DNA from: Astropecten irregularis
Taxonomy: Eukaryota; Echinodermata; Asteroidea; Paxillosida; Astropectinidae
Direction: 5' to 3'
Assembly (NCBI GenBank): GCA_963971285.1
Contig: OZ020246.1
Location: 18,707,217 to 18,771,216, forward strand
DNA: 64,000 nt
A model generated the notes under the pieces. That model saw only the letters and a program-made list of their open reading frames with translations. It searched no databases and was not told where the DNA came from. Positions 49,201-59,955 of the stretch are shown here, piece after piece (the stretch's first letter is position 1; every line of letters starts with the position of its first letter). Position numbers and translations under genes: made by a program.

Positions 49201-51877
49201 GGATCCACACTCTGGGTTAAATGTAAAAGTGAGAATCATACCTCTTTGCATTATACTGGTGGGGGATGCCCAGGCCCAGTTCCATGGTATATTTGTTTAA
49301 TAGAGCCTCTAATGAGCATAGCTACAATCCTGACCTTATCGGACTCGGGTGTTCCTCATACCAGTCACCCTCCCTCCTCCCAAACCTAATCATGGAGTCA
49401 AAGTGCAGGGGGAGGGGTGATACATGTATCAATGATGTAGATGTGTGTTAACTCCAGACAAAGAAACCATCTGTGATAAAGTGTGATAAAGCTTGGGCAG
49501 CAACCATAAGTCTTACACAGTTGATTGGTTGCCAGCCAACGGTAGGCCCTAGTGTATGTAATAAATGCAAACTGTAATATTGCAATTTTGTTATCTCTAG
49601 TCGATCCCATCTTATATTGAAATTTATTGCCCAGGCCCAGTTTCAATTTTGAAATTTCGTTATCTATCTCGATCCCATCTTTAAGCTTTGGTTCTCCGGA
49701 CATTAGTCTGTATGAAGAAATTTGGTTTTAGATAGTTGACTTGCCCAAGTCCAACCACTGTTCCAGCTTTTGCATCCCATACATGCCACACTTGAGGATT
49801 TGCTGGCCCTCAGTGGTCTCTGAAAGTCTCATCTCTTTGTTAATGGTGAAGTCTTATACTGCTTTGTCTTTTCCTTACTGTTTCAGGAGCTCCTTCATGA
49901 TGTCTGGTGGGTTGTGTTCCATTTCATCGCTGCATGTATTGTAGCCGACAGAGCTGCAAAATTTTCTTTCTATGGATACTATTACAATCATGGATGTTTG
50001 TCATTTACCGCCGTAAGTACCACCACAAATGTCACCATGTAGTAATAATGATTAGCATTCTGATTGTACTCAGAGCTACTAAGTCTCACGCATTGTGCGT
50101 GAGACTCACGCATTTAGGGTCCGTCTCACGGTCTCACGCATGACACCCATATTTCTCACGCATCGGGACACGACAAGGAAAAAAATAATAAAAAGAAGCA
50201 TTATTTGCATTGTTTCCCTTTTGTTTTTCAAAATAAATATTAAATAAAAAGAGAAAAAGGTCACTTAAAGGCATTGCATACGTTTGGTAATGACTCTGAA
50301 AATTTATGGCAATACAAACTTACTTGGTTAGAAGTACAGCTGCTTTGGATAGTATAATGCATATTGAGAAACTTCCAATTCGAAGTACCGCGGTTATGGA
50401 AAAATATGTCACTTTGAATCTCCAAAAATTATGACTCTGAGAAGCGTTATGGCCGTAACGCTTCTCAGCTATTGACTTACTGTTATCTGGAGTTAAATAA
50501 CCGGTCTAGTTTGTCGCCAAAATCTCAAAAACGCTACCACCTTTTGAATTGAAACTTTCACAGGTTAGTTTTAGGGTATATATATACAATTATATTGGTT
50601 TGAAACAAACAATAGGCTCAAATTACCAAACGTATGCAATCCCTTTGAGCATGCACCAGATCGCACCATTTAAAGCTACAAATTGAAAAAGCTCCCTACC
50701 ATGGGAGCGGGGACACCCCCTCCCCCCACTTTGTTGCTCTTCTCCCTCACTTTCGCGCATGTGCGCGCGCTGAGACGCTGCGTCATGAAAATCTCACTCA
50801 TTAAAAAATTTTGAACTTGGCATCTCTGTGTACTACTTATTCCATGTGACTGTTACAGTACATGTATGTGTAAAATGCGGGAAAACATGCCTCTGAAGCG
50901 CTGAATGTAAAACAATGAAAACGTTTGAGTCTCCCTGATTAGCAGTGTAATTTATTTCATCATGCTATGCATCATGTACATGTACGTAGCATTCATGTTG
51001 GGCAGTGGAATTATGTACACGTACATTGTACATCTCAGTACTTAGTAGAGTGCCCTAAATTTTATTATGTGTATTTAGGGCCACTTTTTTTCTGCGATCG
51101 CGGAAAACGGACGGAATTTGTGGAATCAGCTCCTCGAAACGGAAAACAGATTTTTAGGATAACTACTTAAAATTGTATTGATTCAACACATAATTTGTCA
51201 GATTGAGTTATTCCAATATGAAATGTTGATGATTGACTGAAGAGACAGACCAAATCAGCGTGAAATTACTACAGCTGGACGCCAAAAACCTTAAAGAACT
51301 GAGCAAAAGAACTGAGCAATATCGTACGCAGTCATGACACTAACCAGTGTAATTCTTTTGAGTTCAGGATTTTTCAAAACAGAATTTGCCCTTTTCTGAA
51401 ACGGACAATCATTGGCCCTATTACACCCAAAGAGTACATAATTGAATTGTTAGAAACGTATGTACCTGATAATTGCTTGATAATTGTTTTGTTACTTTGC
51501 TGTACAATGTTCATTTTGTTCACATCTTGGCAAAGAGACCGAGTTACTTGTAAAATGCAGCTGCTCCGTTGGTATACCGGTTAATAAACACTGAAGCGAT
51601 GTTGGATTTTTGCTGTTTCATCCAGCCAGCCATTTATTATCATGTATTCATGAACACCTCATCTCGATCACAGGTGGTGGCTTTTGCCTGTTTCGTCCTC
51701 TATGGGGTGACTGCCTTCTTCACTTTCCGCGCTTTCCAAGCCGGAGGGGGACTGAGCCAACTGACCGGAAGGAGCGGAGCTGCTGGTGGCGGTTCGGCAA
51801 CCACCACCAATGTCACCACCACTGAGTACTCCACAGAGAAGGGTGATGACATGCCCCCTCCCTACCCTAACCCCTAG
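43222..51877 (+). CDS. MARVEL-domain four-transmembrane protein, CMTM/plasmolipin-like
   Basis: Four phase-0 exons: 43222-43365, 48934-49095, 49887-50012 and 51674-51877 (stop TAG), with gtaagt-type donors and cag acceptors; 211 residues. A short cytosolic N-terminus contains a threonine run (residues 12-23). Four hydrophobic helices follow at about 45-61, 66-88, 105-122 and 145-165, the MARVEL layout. LHKRVTVINWVLT after helix 2 resembles CMTM4-type proteins; YGVTAFFTFRAF in helix 4 resembles plasmolipin/MAL. Such proteins reside in cholesterol-rich or vesicular membranes and assist trafficking or stabilise other membrane proteins. The tail is Gly/Thr-rich and ends in PPPYPNP; PPPY (205-208) is a WW-domain ligand, suggesting a NEDD4-type ubiquitin ligase contact (inference). 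The start ATG is the first in the exon and the protein has no signal peptide. Subfamily (CMTM versus plasmolipin) is undecided. Intron 1 (5.6 kb) is packed with repeats. Confidence 0.88.
43500..43552 (+). repeat. Two-copy short tandem repeat
   Basis: GAAAATTCATTTTTTTAGAC occurs twice, 33 bp apart, separated by TAAAAAACCCCC. Confidence 0.85.
43593..43853. mobile_element. 261-bp TIR element
   Basis: Ends GAATTCCACTGATGACCAT and ATGGTCATCAGTGGAATTC are perfect inverted complements, extended outward by TTGG(G)AAA. The interior carries ATGGAACCAACAGAGGGCG, including a CTCF-like core at 43642. A one-sided relative lies at 63405-63515. Confidence 0.9.
44292..44420 (+). repeat. Dispersed repeat, copy 2 (GGAGGTACGTTC family)
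   Basis: Matches 36349-36471 block for block with indels and is followed directly by a poly(G) run. Inter-copy divergence looks high (about 20-25% by eye). Confidence 0.7.
45241..46437. mobile_element. 1.2-kb foldback transposon with satellite-like arms and 9-bp target duplication
   Basis: The left arm (45249-45391) has nine copies of a 16-bp unit, GACCAACTCGGTCCGT. The right arm (about 46239-46430) has about twelve copies of its reverse complement. The outermost ends GGTTTCAGGTCAACTCGG and (complement) GGTGCCAGTCAACTCGG match. Directly outside both ends is CAAATGGTT (45232-45240 and 46438-46446), an exact 9-bp direct repeat. A 9-bp duplication plus long, internally repetitive inverted arms fits foldback/Mutator-like non-autonomous elements. 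Frames through the arms give a 16-residue repeat peptide (GPSWSRTEL...), which reflects the period and is not evidence of a protein. Confidence 0.92.
45326..45775 (+). repeat. Exact 225-bp tandem duplication inside the foldback element
   Basis: 45326-45550 and 45551-45775 appear identical, each starting GAGGCCAACTCGG and ending ACATTGGCAG. Each copy carries 16-bp units followed by the same A/T-rich internal segment. The absence of visible divergence implies a very recent event, or an assembly artefact. Confidence 0.93.
46500..46640. repeat. GTAC/ACATGT-rich low-complexity stretch
   Basis: Alternating words TGTACATTATGTACAT, CAATGTAC, GTGCATACAC and ACATGTAC are dense here, just right of the foldback element. 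Possibly an eroded purine-pyrimidine microsatellite. Confidence 0.55.
47451..47690. mobile_element. 240-bp GC-rich TIR element
   Basis: Ends AAGGCCTTTTCCCACT and AGTGGGAAAAGGCCT pair. The interior folds through CCCCGG/CACCCC blocks (e.g. CTCCGGGG against CCCCGGAG). GC content is far above the surroundings. The outer AAGGCCTTTTC is shared with the element at 53963, so they form one superfamily. Confidence 0.88.
48139..48293 (+). repeat. Short repeat with CTGTGGGCTAG words
   Basis: CCCTGTGGGCTAG occurs near both ends of this stretch (48140s and 48270s), with ATGGGCTAGTCAAAATCT and ATGGGCCAGTAAAATCT between them. Probably a decayed dispersed repeat. Confidence 0.5.
48699..48814. mobile_element. 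116-bp palindromic MITE
   Basis: GGGGCCTGTTTGTT pairs with AACAAACAGGCCCC, and GAATCCTGCGCCGGATC pairs inward with GATCCGGTGCATTC. Two GGATCC words lie near the centre. No coding capacity. Confidence 0.88.
49096..49886. other. Intron 2 of the MARVEL gene
   Basis: Contains a direct repeat of CCCAGGCCCAGTT with a TTTCGTTATCT/ TTTGTTATCT-TCGATCCCATCTT module (about 49590-49680). No exon or TIR element recognised. Confidence 0.6.
50074..50175. repeat. CTCACGCAT-word repeat
   Basis: At least five CTCACG(CAT) words lie within 100 bp, including the perfect palindrome CTCACGCATTGTGCGTGAG. CTCACTCATT-type sequence reappears near 50795, suggesting one larger repeat (50074 to about 50810) split by the TIR element at 50267. 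Confidence 0.6.
50267..50647. mobile_element. 381-bp TIR element with central palindrome
   Basis: Ends GCATTGCATACGTTTGGTAAT and ATTACCAAACGTATGCAATC are inverted complements over about 20 bp, bounded by AAAGG/CCTTT. A perfect inner hairpin GAGAAGCGTTA / TAACGCTTCTC with GGCC between its arms lies near 50437-50467. Confidence 0.9.
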
Positions 51878-52317
51878 GATGGCTGCTCAACCAGCTCTCC
51901 GACCAAATGGACCGGTCTTCGGCATGTGATGGCACCTCCATGTCATCATCACTGTTGGTATGATTTCCACGTTTCCCTCGATGGCAACTTTTGAATGTCC
52001 AATTGCACTGCAGATTTGGACATTAGTCGGCCATTTTCTCACAGGGTATACATTACTTCATGGTAATCAAAAGTCATATCCTTTAACTATAAGTTCTCTA
52101 AGTAGCAGTCTCTTAACTTGGACAGGCAGTGTATGCTGGTCTGTCCTATGATGATATTTTCTAAACTCAGGCTGCCGATCTGGCTGTCTACACTCTTAAA
52201 GACGTTGATTTGTGTTTACCCCCGCTTAGTTTTCTGAAATCATGAATCAAATTTACAAGTTCGGCAACTTTAGGGAGGACAGTTTCGTAAAAACAAAATT
52301 GTGTAAAATTGTTAATC

Positions 52318-52323
52318 AATAAA
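52318..52323 (+). terminator. Candidate polyadenylation signal of the MARVEL gene
   Basis: AATAAA 441 bp after the TAG stop, followed within 30 bp by a GT/T-rich stretch (gttttgtgtacttctg), which is the usual cleavage-site layout. Confidence 0.5.
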
Positions 52324-52838
52324 GTTTTGTGTACTTCTGCTCTAGTCTTGTACATACACTTGAAGCAGTTGTCATATGAAAATATTACTACATGTACATT
52401 CATGTGCAAGGATGAAAAAATTAAATTTCTATGGAGATTTGAACTTTACTTAAACTAGCAGCATTTTTGTTCCAGCTTGTTTAATAACAGGGCTCAAGCT
52501 AGACAACTGATACCTTTGTAAAAAATTCATTATGTCTGTAGGGGAGAAGCTATTGAAGAGGTGACAAAGAATATGACGGAATGAACGGTAGCTTTCTTAT
52601 TGTATTTGTTTGGGGAGCTAAAGAATAAGATATTTGTATGTCATTTAAAAAGACACTCACATCTATGGGGAAAATACAAACTTGTGCCTTGAATAGTCTT
52701 TTGAGAATATTAGAACTATTGCATATTAGTGGCACTTTTGAGTTGGAGTACATGTAGGTAGATGAGTTATTATTGAATAGTTGCTTTAATGAATGGAATA
52801 TAATATTTAATATAATGTACATGAAGTCGGTTACATAA

Positions 52839-52984
52839 TAGCGCTCCGCACTTGCGCTAAAAATAGCACCGGACCTCAGACAAACATTGCAACCATGCAC
52901 ACGTGTGCGCGTGGGTGATACGTGTGTGAGTCAATGTTTGTCTGACATCCGGGGATTTTGTGACGTCATTAGTGCGGAGCACTA
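52839..52984. mobile_element. MITE family A, copy 4 (short form, inverted)
   Basis: Ends TAGCGCTCCGCACTTGCGC and CATTAGTGCGGAGCACTA. Inverted relative to 24653 and shares all its inner blocks, including TGACGTCA and ACATCCGGGGATTTTG. Flanked by TA. Confidence 0.9.
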
Positions 52985-53292
52985 TTGTGCTTCTGTGTAC
53001 AATCTCAGTTGCAATTTGTCAAGATACAGGGCAAGGCTATTGATACGGAATTTCGTTTTGTATAGTGTGCTAACATTTCTGTGCAGGTAAAATGTATACA
53101 GGTCTCTATCATATTATGTCACTATGCGTGTTCATAGCATTTTATGTGTCAAGTGTGAATGATGCATATCAATACCAACAAGTTATTTAATTTGTACACT
53201 GTGTGTACAAGCATCCAACGGCCTTGTTTTATTTGTTGCAAAAATGGCATCCTGTGAAAGACATCCACTCAAGTTCTTATTTTTCACTTGAA

Positions 53293-53535
53293 GGGCGTTT
53301 ACGAAACGGAGGCTCAGGCTCTGGCTCCAGCTCTGACATCCATATACCAGTAATGAAAATATAGGTTAAGTGGTTTTTCACTGAAGCTGAAACTCTGTTT
53401 TCCTTTTCAAACCAGAGAATCTACTTCAGTACCGCAGCCAAAAGCCTCTATTTTGATACCAGTTATTTCAGAATGGATTCACGAAATGGAGCCTGAGCCT
53501 GGGACCGAGCCTGAGCCTCCGTTTCGTAAACGTCC
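53293..53535. mobile_element. 243-bp TIR element, GCGTTTACGAAACGGAGGC type
   Basis: GCGTTTACGAAACGGAGGCT pairs with AGCCTCCGTTTCGTAAACG, followed by repeated CAGGCTC/GAGCCTG words on both arms. The TIR is about 28 bp and nearly perfect. Confidence 0.9.
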
Positions 53536-53730
53536 ATTCATTTTCTCTTCATGAGATTTGGCTGCTATGCTGATTTGGATGCATTGTTAACCTAGATGGA
53601 CGTCTGGCACCTTGACTTATCTGATGTTAATTCCTGTACAATATATAGCCACGCATTGAATTATCCAGACTTGAGGAGTTCTATTGGCACATCTCATGAT
53701 TCAGATACAAGTTATTGCATAGTTTAATAC

Positions 53731-53948
53731 AGGGCCCAATTTCATGGCTCTGCTTTGCATAGAATGCTGTCCTATGATCCTTATACAGTTCATGTACTTC
53801 AGTTACGGGGTAAGCACTGAATTTCTATGCAAGCTGAGTAAGCGAGAAATCCTTGCAACAGGAACTGTTTCTTGCTCAGAGGGGACAAGAACTACGCTTA
53901 TTGGTAAATTCTACGCTTATGGTAAGCGGAGGTGTGAAAGTGGGCCCA
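53731..53948. mobile_element. 218-bp degenerate TIR element, AATTTCATGG type
   Basis: Starts AGGGCCCAATTTCATGGCTC and ends GTGAAAGTGGGCCC. Only the outer part pairs well. The left end resembles the element at 37258, so it is likely a diverged relative. Confidence 0.6.
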
Positions 53949-53962
53949 GATGGCTGACACTT

Positions 53963-54712
53963 AAGGCCTTTTCACACTATGAACGTCCGACCCGTGTTGA
54001 AATCTACACGGGTCCGATCCGTGTTGAATTCTTAACATTTCAACACGGGTCACTTTCGTTCCGTTTTCACACTACTCAGCGCAACACCGGTATCTGCTCG
54101 ACACGTGTAATGTTTCGACCCGTGTATTGCGCGACCGTTTCACACTACACATGGGATCTCGCTTTCAACACGGATACAACATTCCCCATACAATTTTACG
54201 GCGCATCGGGCCTTCATTCGTCCAAGATGGCGGTGCCCGGTAATTTTCAGACGATGTTCGTGTTGTTCATGTATTCCGAGTCTAGCAAGCCTGAGATATA
54301 ATATTGAAATGAACACACACAAAAATCGTGCGGAATTTTTTGACAAGGATTGCTTGCAGCAGGCCGGTCAAAGGTTACTTATTATTTTGTTCGTTGCATG
54401 CAAACCATTACCAAAGATGAGCTCCGCGACGCTCTATCTATACTACTACAGTACTGCCACATAATGTGCTCTTGGCTGCTACGCCATGGTTACACAGACG
54501 TTCACACTACAGGTTTCAACACGTGTCGAACTTCTCAACACGGGTCGAGAGTTCTCAACCCACCTCCCGAGCAGGGTTGGTTTCAACACGTGTCGAGTGC
54601 TCAACACGGGTCCACGCCGTGTTGAAATCTTGCAGTGTGAAAAGGTCAGTCATTTCTACACGTGTCGGACCCGTGTACAACCCGGAGATTTTTCGTAGTG
54701 TGAAAAGGCCTT
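53963..54712. mobile_element. 750-bp TIR element with CAACACGGGTC/CACGTG repeats
   Basis: Ends AAGGCCTTTTCACACTA and TAGTGTGAAAAGGCCTT are perfect 17-bp inverted complements. Inside, words CAACACGGGTC, CAACACGTGTCGA and their complements recur more than ten times on both halves, so the element folds extensively. It has no recognisable protein, although a 185-codon frame overlaps its left half. The outer ends resemble those of 47451-47690. Confidence 0.9.
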
Positions 54713-55629
54713 TATACATATAGCCGCCTGTGGCTTAATTAAAAGTCTACAGCCGGAAGTTACTGTGCAAGAGCTTATCATAGCAACAGTGTATTTCATA
54801 TGTTTCAAGTTTGCCTTAAGGATTAAGGATGATACATGTGTAACTTGCTCTACTATATGCTGCTCAGTGGATTGTGGTCTCCCATTTGCTCTGTACAAAA
54901 AAGCACAAGACTGAGGAGTCCTGTATTGATGTCAATTGATTTGCTGTGGGATATGTTTGTGTGTGCATTTTGTTTTCATCAAATCTCATCTTTTTTCAAT
55001 CAATCTACATCAGATTTAATGTAGTGCAGTGTAGTAGATGATCATAGAATAGATTATTGATTTGTTTTCTTAATTATATAATTTTTTATTATATATCTTT
55101 TCAGTACTGTCATGAAAAAATTGTATTTTAATCATTTTCTTTTTTTTTACTATGAATTGTAGCCAGTACCAGTATATTAAATTTCCAGTGCCCATTGGTC
55201 CTGTGCAGGTACAGTAGATTGTGCATGAGTTTTGTTTGACACCTTCTTAGTGTGTGCTTGGAGACAATATTTTATCACGATATAATAATATACACTATTT
55301 TCTTTACATTGTGAGTTTGTGTCACGGCTCTGACAAGTGTCGTGTATTGTCCGCGCCAAGCATAGGGATATAAAAAATTCATCTGTCAATTATGTACTTG
55401 CATTGCATTTACTAGATTAGGATTTGAAACTGTAGGCCTATATCAGTCACATTATTGAATCAGACAGCTGGAAATCAAGACAACAAAAACTTTTCACCAG
55501 TTTTGGGTATGAGAAAGAAGTAAAAGAACACTGTTAGAAGTATATTAATATACTAAAAGTATATTAATGTCCTAAATTTCAATGTCCGATACTGTACTGT
55601 ACTGTTGTATCATCAGCCCCATCAAATCC

Positions 55630-55745
55630 TTTAACCCTAACCCTCCTGCATACCACCATTGGCATTTACCACACTTTTTTGTGTGTTAATTTTGAACAAT
55701 TGTTCACACAATACACTGTAGTGTGGTTTGTGTGGTAAAGGCCAT
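55630..55745 (-). repeat. Dispersed repeat, copy 3 (TTAGGGTTAA family)
   Basis: Inverted relative to the PSMD7-intron copies. TTAACCCTAACCC, CTGCATACCAC and TTTACCACAC blocks match in reverse order. The central part is unrelated or too diverged. Confidence 0.5.
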
Positions 55746-58586
55746 AGACCTTATTTATCGTGCATCGATCTTTCATTCGAAGCAGTGCAATCAAACCATG
55801 AGCCAAAACTGAGGCTTGAATTCCAAGTAGTCTGGTATCCATTTTCTTTTTAGAATTGGTGTGATCTTTTCCATCGGGTATACATGTACAAGGAAGGTGA
55901 CAAGATGGTAGCACCATGAATAAGGTCTGTAGAGGTTGGTTAATGATTATGGCACCGATTCAAATGATGTAGATGTTATTTTGAGTTTATTTTGTGCCTT
56001 TTCAGGTTTATTCACCACATATTATGAACTATCCTGATAATCATCATCATGAAACCCAAGTATAACGGTATGTGTTACAGACAAGTGCAACTGGCAAATA
56101 TTTGATAATGTGTTGGGTAAGTGGCATTGCAATCCATTTGGCATAATTACCACACAAACAAAAATCCTACTAGTTTTTGTGAGAGATTTTTATTCAAAAG
56201 TTTAACATATCCCGACAAAAATTACCAGTTATTGATGAATTTTAAGCTGACAGCTTTTAAAAAGTGGCATGGATCTTTGGGCACTGAAGAAATCTTTTGC
56301 ATTGATATATTTTTTTGTAACTTCAGGTTTAGAATCAAATTTTTTTGTAATTTGTACAAGATTATTTTTTATCATAAATCCACAGCTGAAATCATAGTAC
56401 TGCATAATTCATGTTGAAGTTAGAAAATAGATAATGAAAGTTGCTTCGCAATCAATACAGAATAGTGTGTGTTGATTAATATAAGAAATGTATTTTGCTA
56501 CCTGTAAATTCATATAGTGTATTATGTGGGTGTGTGACATGATCAATGTGTAGGCTTATATATATATTGACTGATATACTTATAATCATCAAATAACCAC
56601 AAGGGAAACTGACTGAATTTAAAGTCATTGAAAGCTGAAGAAAGAAAAATTGATTGGAGCTGGATTCCAACCGGCGCCTCCTGATTAATACTTAATAAAC
56701 TCATGAAAAAGACCAATTATTTAGCTCATTAGTTGCTGCAAAAAAATTAGAACTTGGCACGGATTATTTTGGTTGCACTCTTTAATGGTACTTGTATTTA
56801 CTCCAGTTGAACTAGTTTTCTTCCATTGGCTTCTTGGGGTTTTGATGTCTGTATGCAAAACTACTAGCATTGACTTGAGCTACACTGATGATGTATGTAG
56901 TGTACACACAGCACGCAATACGCACAGTTAACGTTTTTTCTGCCTTTTCCCCCACCTTAATATGACAGTGTTGTCATGCATTCATCTTGTATCAAAATGA
57001 AGGTTGTTTGCATTATTATTTGATACTTAAAGAGTTTGTCAATGTACATATTATGTCACAAATTTAAAATTCTGCTCAGGGTACTTTAAGTCGAGCTATA
57101 TCTCAGATATTTGACTGCAGCCACAATAATCACAAGTCTGTGGAAATGGCTCAAGTCATTGGTTAGTGGCTGCCATAGGTTTGTGTGTGTTTGTAGCCGC
57201 ATCCAAAACTTGGGGACACTGGCTTGATATCTACATGTACAATTCAGCTTGTTCATCTAAAATTCACTGGCTCCCCTTGAGTGAGTGTATGTAACACTTA
57301 TGAGAAGCGGTACCCTGCGGTTAAGTAAACCAGTTTTAATTTGGTACTCCTGTGTACGCCGTCATCCTATTTTGGAGTTTTAGGGAGGTAGCTTTACAGT
57401 AGAAAAGTGTGCTTCATTAATATACAATATGCAATTGACCTTCTGTTTCTTTGGAATGTGTGGCTATGAAACCCCATGCTGTTTTATAGGACCAGCGGAA
57501 AATAACTGACATAGAATTGACCCTTGTAAACTGTCATTTAATAGCCAATTGACATCACGGAAAAACTTAACCAGTATAAAGTGAATGCTTAGTGAGAGTA
57601 AGCATGTTTGTAACTAATGAGCCATTGGATGGTGTAATGTCAAAGGTCAATGAGCTATTTGTGACCATTATTGTGTATACATAACAATTAACCCAAGCAG
57701 AAAGGTCCTATAGCATGTGTACCGGTACTTTATTTTCACCGACTCACTCATCTGAGTGTCAATTTATGGCAATATTCATTTAAAGAATTTAAGATATGCT
57801 GTACTGCTTTATAGCAATTCATCAGAAATCTAAGATGTATAACAATTTCTATTCAGTTGCATGAATACAAAAATAACATTTTGTAGCTTATCTAATGAAA
57901 AATAAGTCTTAATGAACTTTAATTCAACCTATCAATATGATATCGCTCAATAATTGTAACAAAAAATGTTCAAGTTTCTGCTGTAAGAAAAATACTTTGC
58001 CAAAGAAAATAAATGTGCAGCTTTTCAAAAAAAGAAATTGTACAATGTCTCCAACTTATGTTGGTATTTGTAGTTGTTGACTAAACATTATTCAAATAGG
58101 AAATGCTTGTAATTATTTCATATTAGGTACATAGCAAAGGGATTTAAAAATTTTGTTGCAATGCCAACTGCTGCCTAGAAAATTATGGAAAGTATGAAAT
58201 TTGCTGCTTCTGACCCACGTAATTGTTTATTTCTTAAAAGGAATTATAGAAAATACATTGATTTGACTAATACACAACAACTAATCACTGGACGCAATAT
58301 ACATAACAAGAATTGCCTACCTTTCCAAAAATGGTCTTTTTATTTGTATTTCTTATTTATTAACCTTGTATTTGACATAATATTCATATTATTTTGTTCT
58401 CACTGATTCCATTGTGTTATCACTATTAGGCAACGTTAACCAAAAGGAAATGCATTTTCTAAGTAGTATGATATGTATCATATGTTACCCACACTTGTAC
58501 TTCATTTGCTGGAAGTGTACAAAATATTTGAGCAGACTGCACAATTTGTCAATTTTTTCTTTTTCAATGCAAGAAATAAAATACTA

Positions 58587-58684
58587 CTGCAAACTTCTCA
58601 TCAACCAAAATATTGACCTAAAATATATAAAATGCTGGGAGTTAGGAGGGCCTGACTTTTCCGATCCTAGCAGGATCTTTTTGT
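58587..58684 (+). repeat. Dispersed repeat ending GATCCTAGCAGGATCTTT, copy 1
   Basis: Blocks CTGCAAACT-CTCATCAACC, TATTGACCT-AAATATAT-AAAATGCT and CGATCCTAGCAGGATCTTT recur in the JmjC intron at 61495-61604, and the last part also in reverse at 61613-61666. Confidence 0.75.
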
Positions 58685-59083
58685 AATAACAATTCCATTT
58701 AAATCCAAGTTGTTTTCCTCAATTTATTTGCAATGTTCATTAATATTCAGGTAATGGCTGGATTCTGCTTCAATTCACTAATTGTAATAGCATTTGTATA
58801 TCTCACTGTGAATAGAAGGTCAATGCATTTATGAAAGGATGTGCACTCAATATACAATAGACATGGCATTGTATTGATGCTCACTGAGATTTGAAGATAA
58901 CTGCTGATGTAACTTAGACAGGAAGGAATAAAGGATGTCTAAATTTAGATCTCTCCTTTACAACCATTCATGTCTACATAAATTATGAAAATTAACTACC
59001 GGTAAGTTGGTTGATTCTTATCTATATATAACAGCTTTAAAATTTTTGACTGTCTGTTTTTTCTTATGTGCCCCATAATTAAA

Positions 59084-59317
59084 AATTGATCCAAGCACCA
59101 TGGCTGAAAGGCCCATAATCCTACTTTAAAATATGGCTGAATTAAAAATGGACCCTTCTGGCCTTTCAATCAAACTGTGAGCTTTTTTTGACCGATTGGA
59201 GGACATCTTTTAATCAGGTGACCATGAACGCCTTGGTCAAACTCGGTCACATACTGTATGTAAAACACTCATGTGGGCGGGGCTTAAACCATTGATCCAA
59301 GCACCATGGCTGAAAGG
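59084..59317. repeat. Flanking 26-bp direct repeats, ATTGATCCAAGCACCATGG type
   Basis: The words ATTGATCCAAGCACC and ATGGCTGAAAGG, joined, occur at 59086 and 59291, about 205 bp apart. The intervening DNA shows no TIR. Shorter matches (CCAAGCACCA) occur at 59443 and 60803. Confidence 0.7.
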
Positions 59318-59955
59318 TATAAGAGTTAAATGCAGTGTACAGTGGTACACCAAAGTAATTACATTGCAGCTTCAGTATGGCAAAATTTGTATGCATAGAT
59401 AGTGCAAGTGAAATTAACTGAGTAAAAAAACAAACAAACATGAACCAAGCACCAATCTACATGACATATAACCACATTTTTATAAATAGCGATGTCTTAA
59501 AAACAGTTTTTTCCACTATAAACTTCCTGTATGATATGTTATTTCACAGTTTAAGTTCTAGGATTAGAAATAAGTAATTCTTCATAGCATGTTTAATTCA
59601 AATCATCTAATTGATCAGATTTCACATGATATTTCTTTGATTGACATGCTGTGTTCCGGTGGATTACTTCCGTAATTAATTCCGTAATTTGAGTATCAAA
59701 AATATACAATAACCATTTACACTTGTATACATGTACATCTTATTGTACAGGGCAGTTAAACTGCAGTCAAAACAGTTACATGTACTTACTACACTAGTAA
59801 ACAGCATGCTACAACAATGTGCACTTGTAAACAAAATTACCTCTGAAGGGTTTTAAAAAATATTAAAATATAATTTACAATGATTTGTTCAAACATTTTA
59901 AAGATGTCTATTCCAGCCTCTTCCTGTTGTCTGCATGAAGCTGGACTTGAGTTGT

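Larger units (their letters stand above)
50013..51673. other. Intron 3 of the MARVEL gene
   Basis: Contains the CTCACGCAT-rich repeat (50074-50175), a TIR element (50267-50647) and a further GC-rich flank with CGCGCATGTGCGCGCGC (50755). The remainder (50820-51670) is A+T-rich with GTACATGTAC words. Confidence 0.65.
51878..59955. other. 8-kb intergenic region between convergent MARVEL and JmjC genes
   Basis: The MARVEL 3' UTR occupies the first 0.45 kb. Between 52.8 and 54.7 kb there are four TIR elements almost back to back. A dispersed repeat lies at 55630-55745, a two-copy unit at 58587-58684 (partner in a JmjC intron) and a direct repeat at 59084/59291. The stretches 54720-55600 and 55760-58580 show nothing beyond A+T-rich unique sequence. 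No exon was recognised. Confidence 0.6.

Noticed and set aside
51055..51425. Possible TIR element between TAGGGCCAC and TTGGCCCTATT
   Set aside because: Only about seven bases pair at the ends and the interior does not fold; too weak to call.
53744..54301. 185-codon open frame
   Set aside because: It spans two adjacent TIR elements, whose ends account for its sequence; no recognisable domain.
56642..56690. tRNA-like B-box region on the minus strand (GGTTGGAATCC)
   Set aside because: B box has mismatches and no A box or acceptor stem was found.
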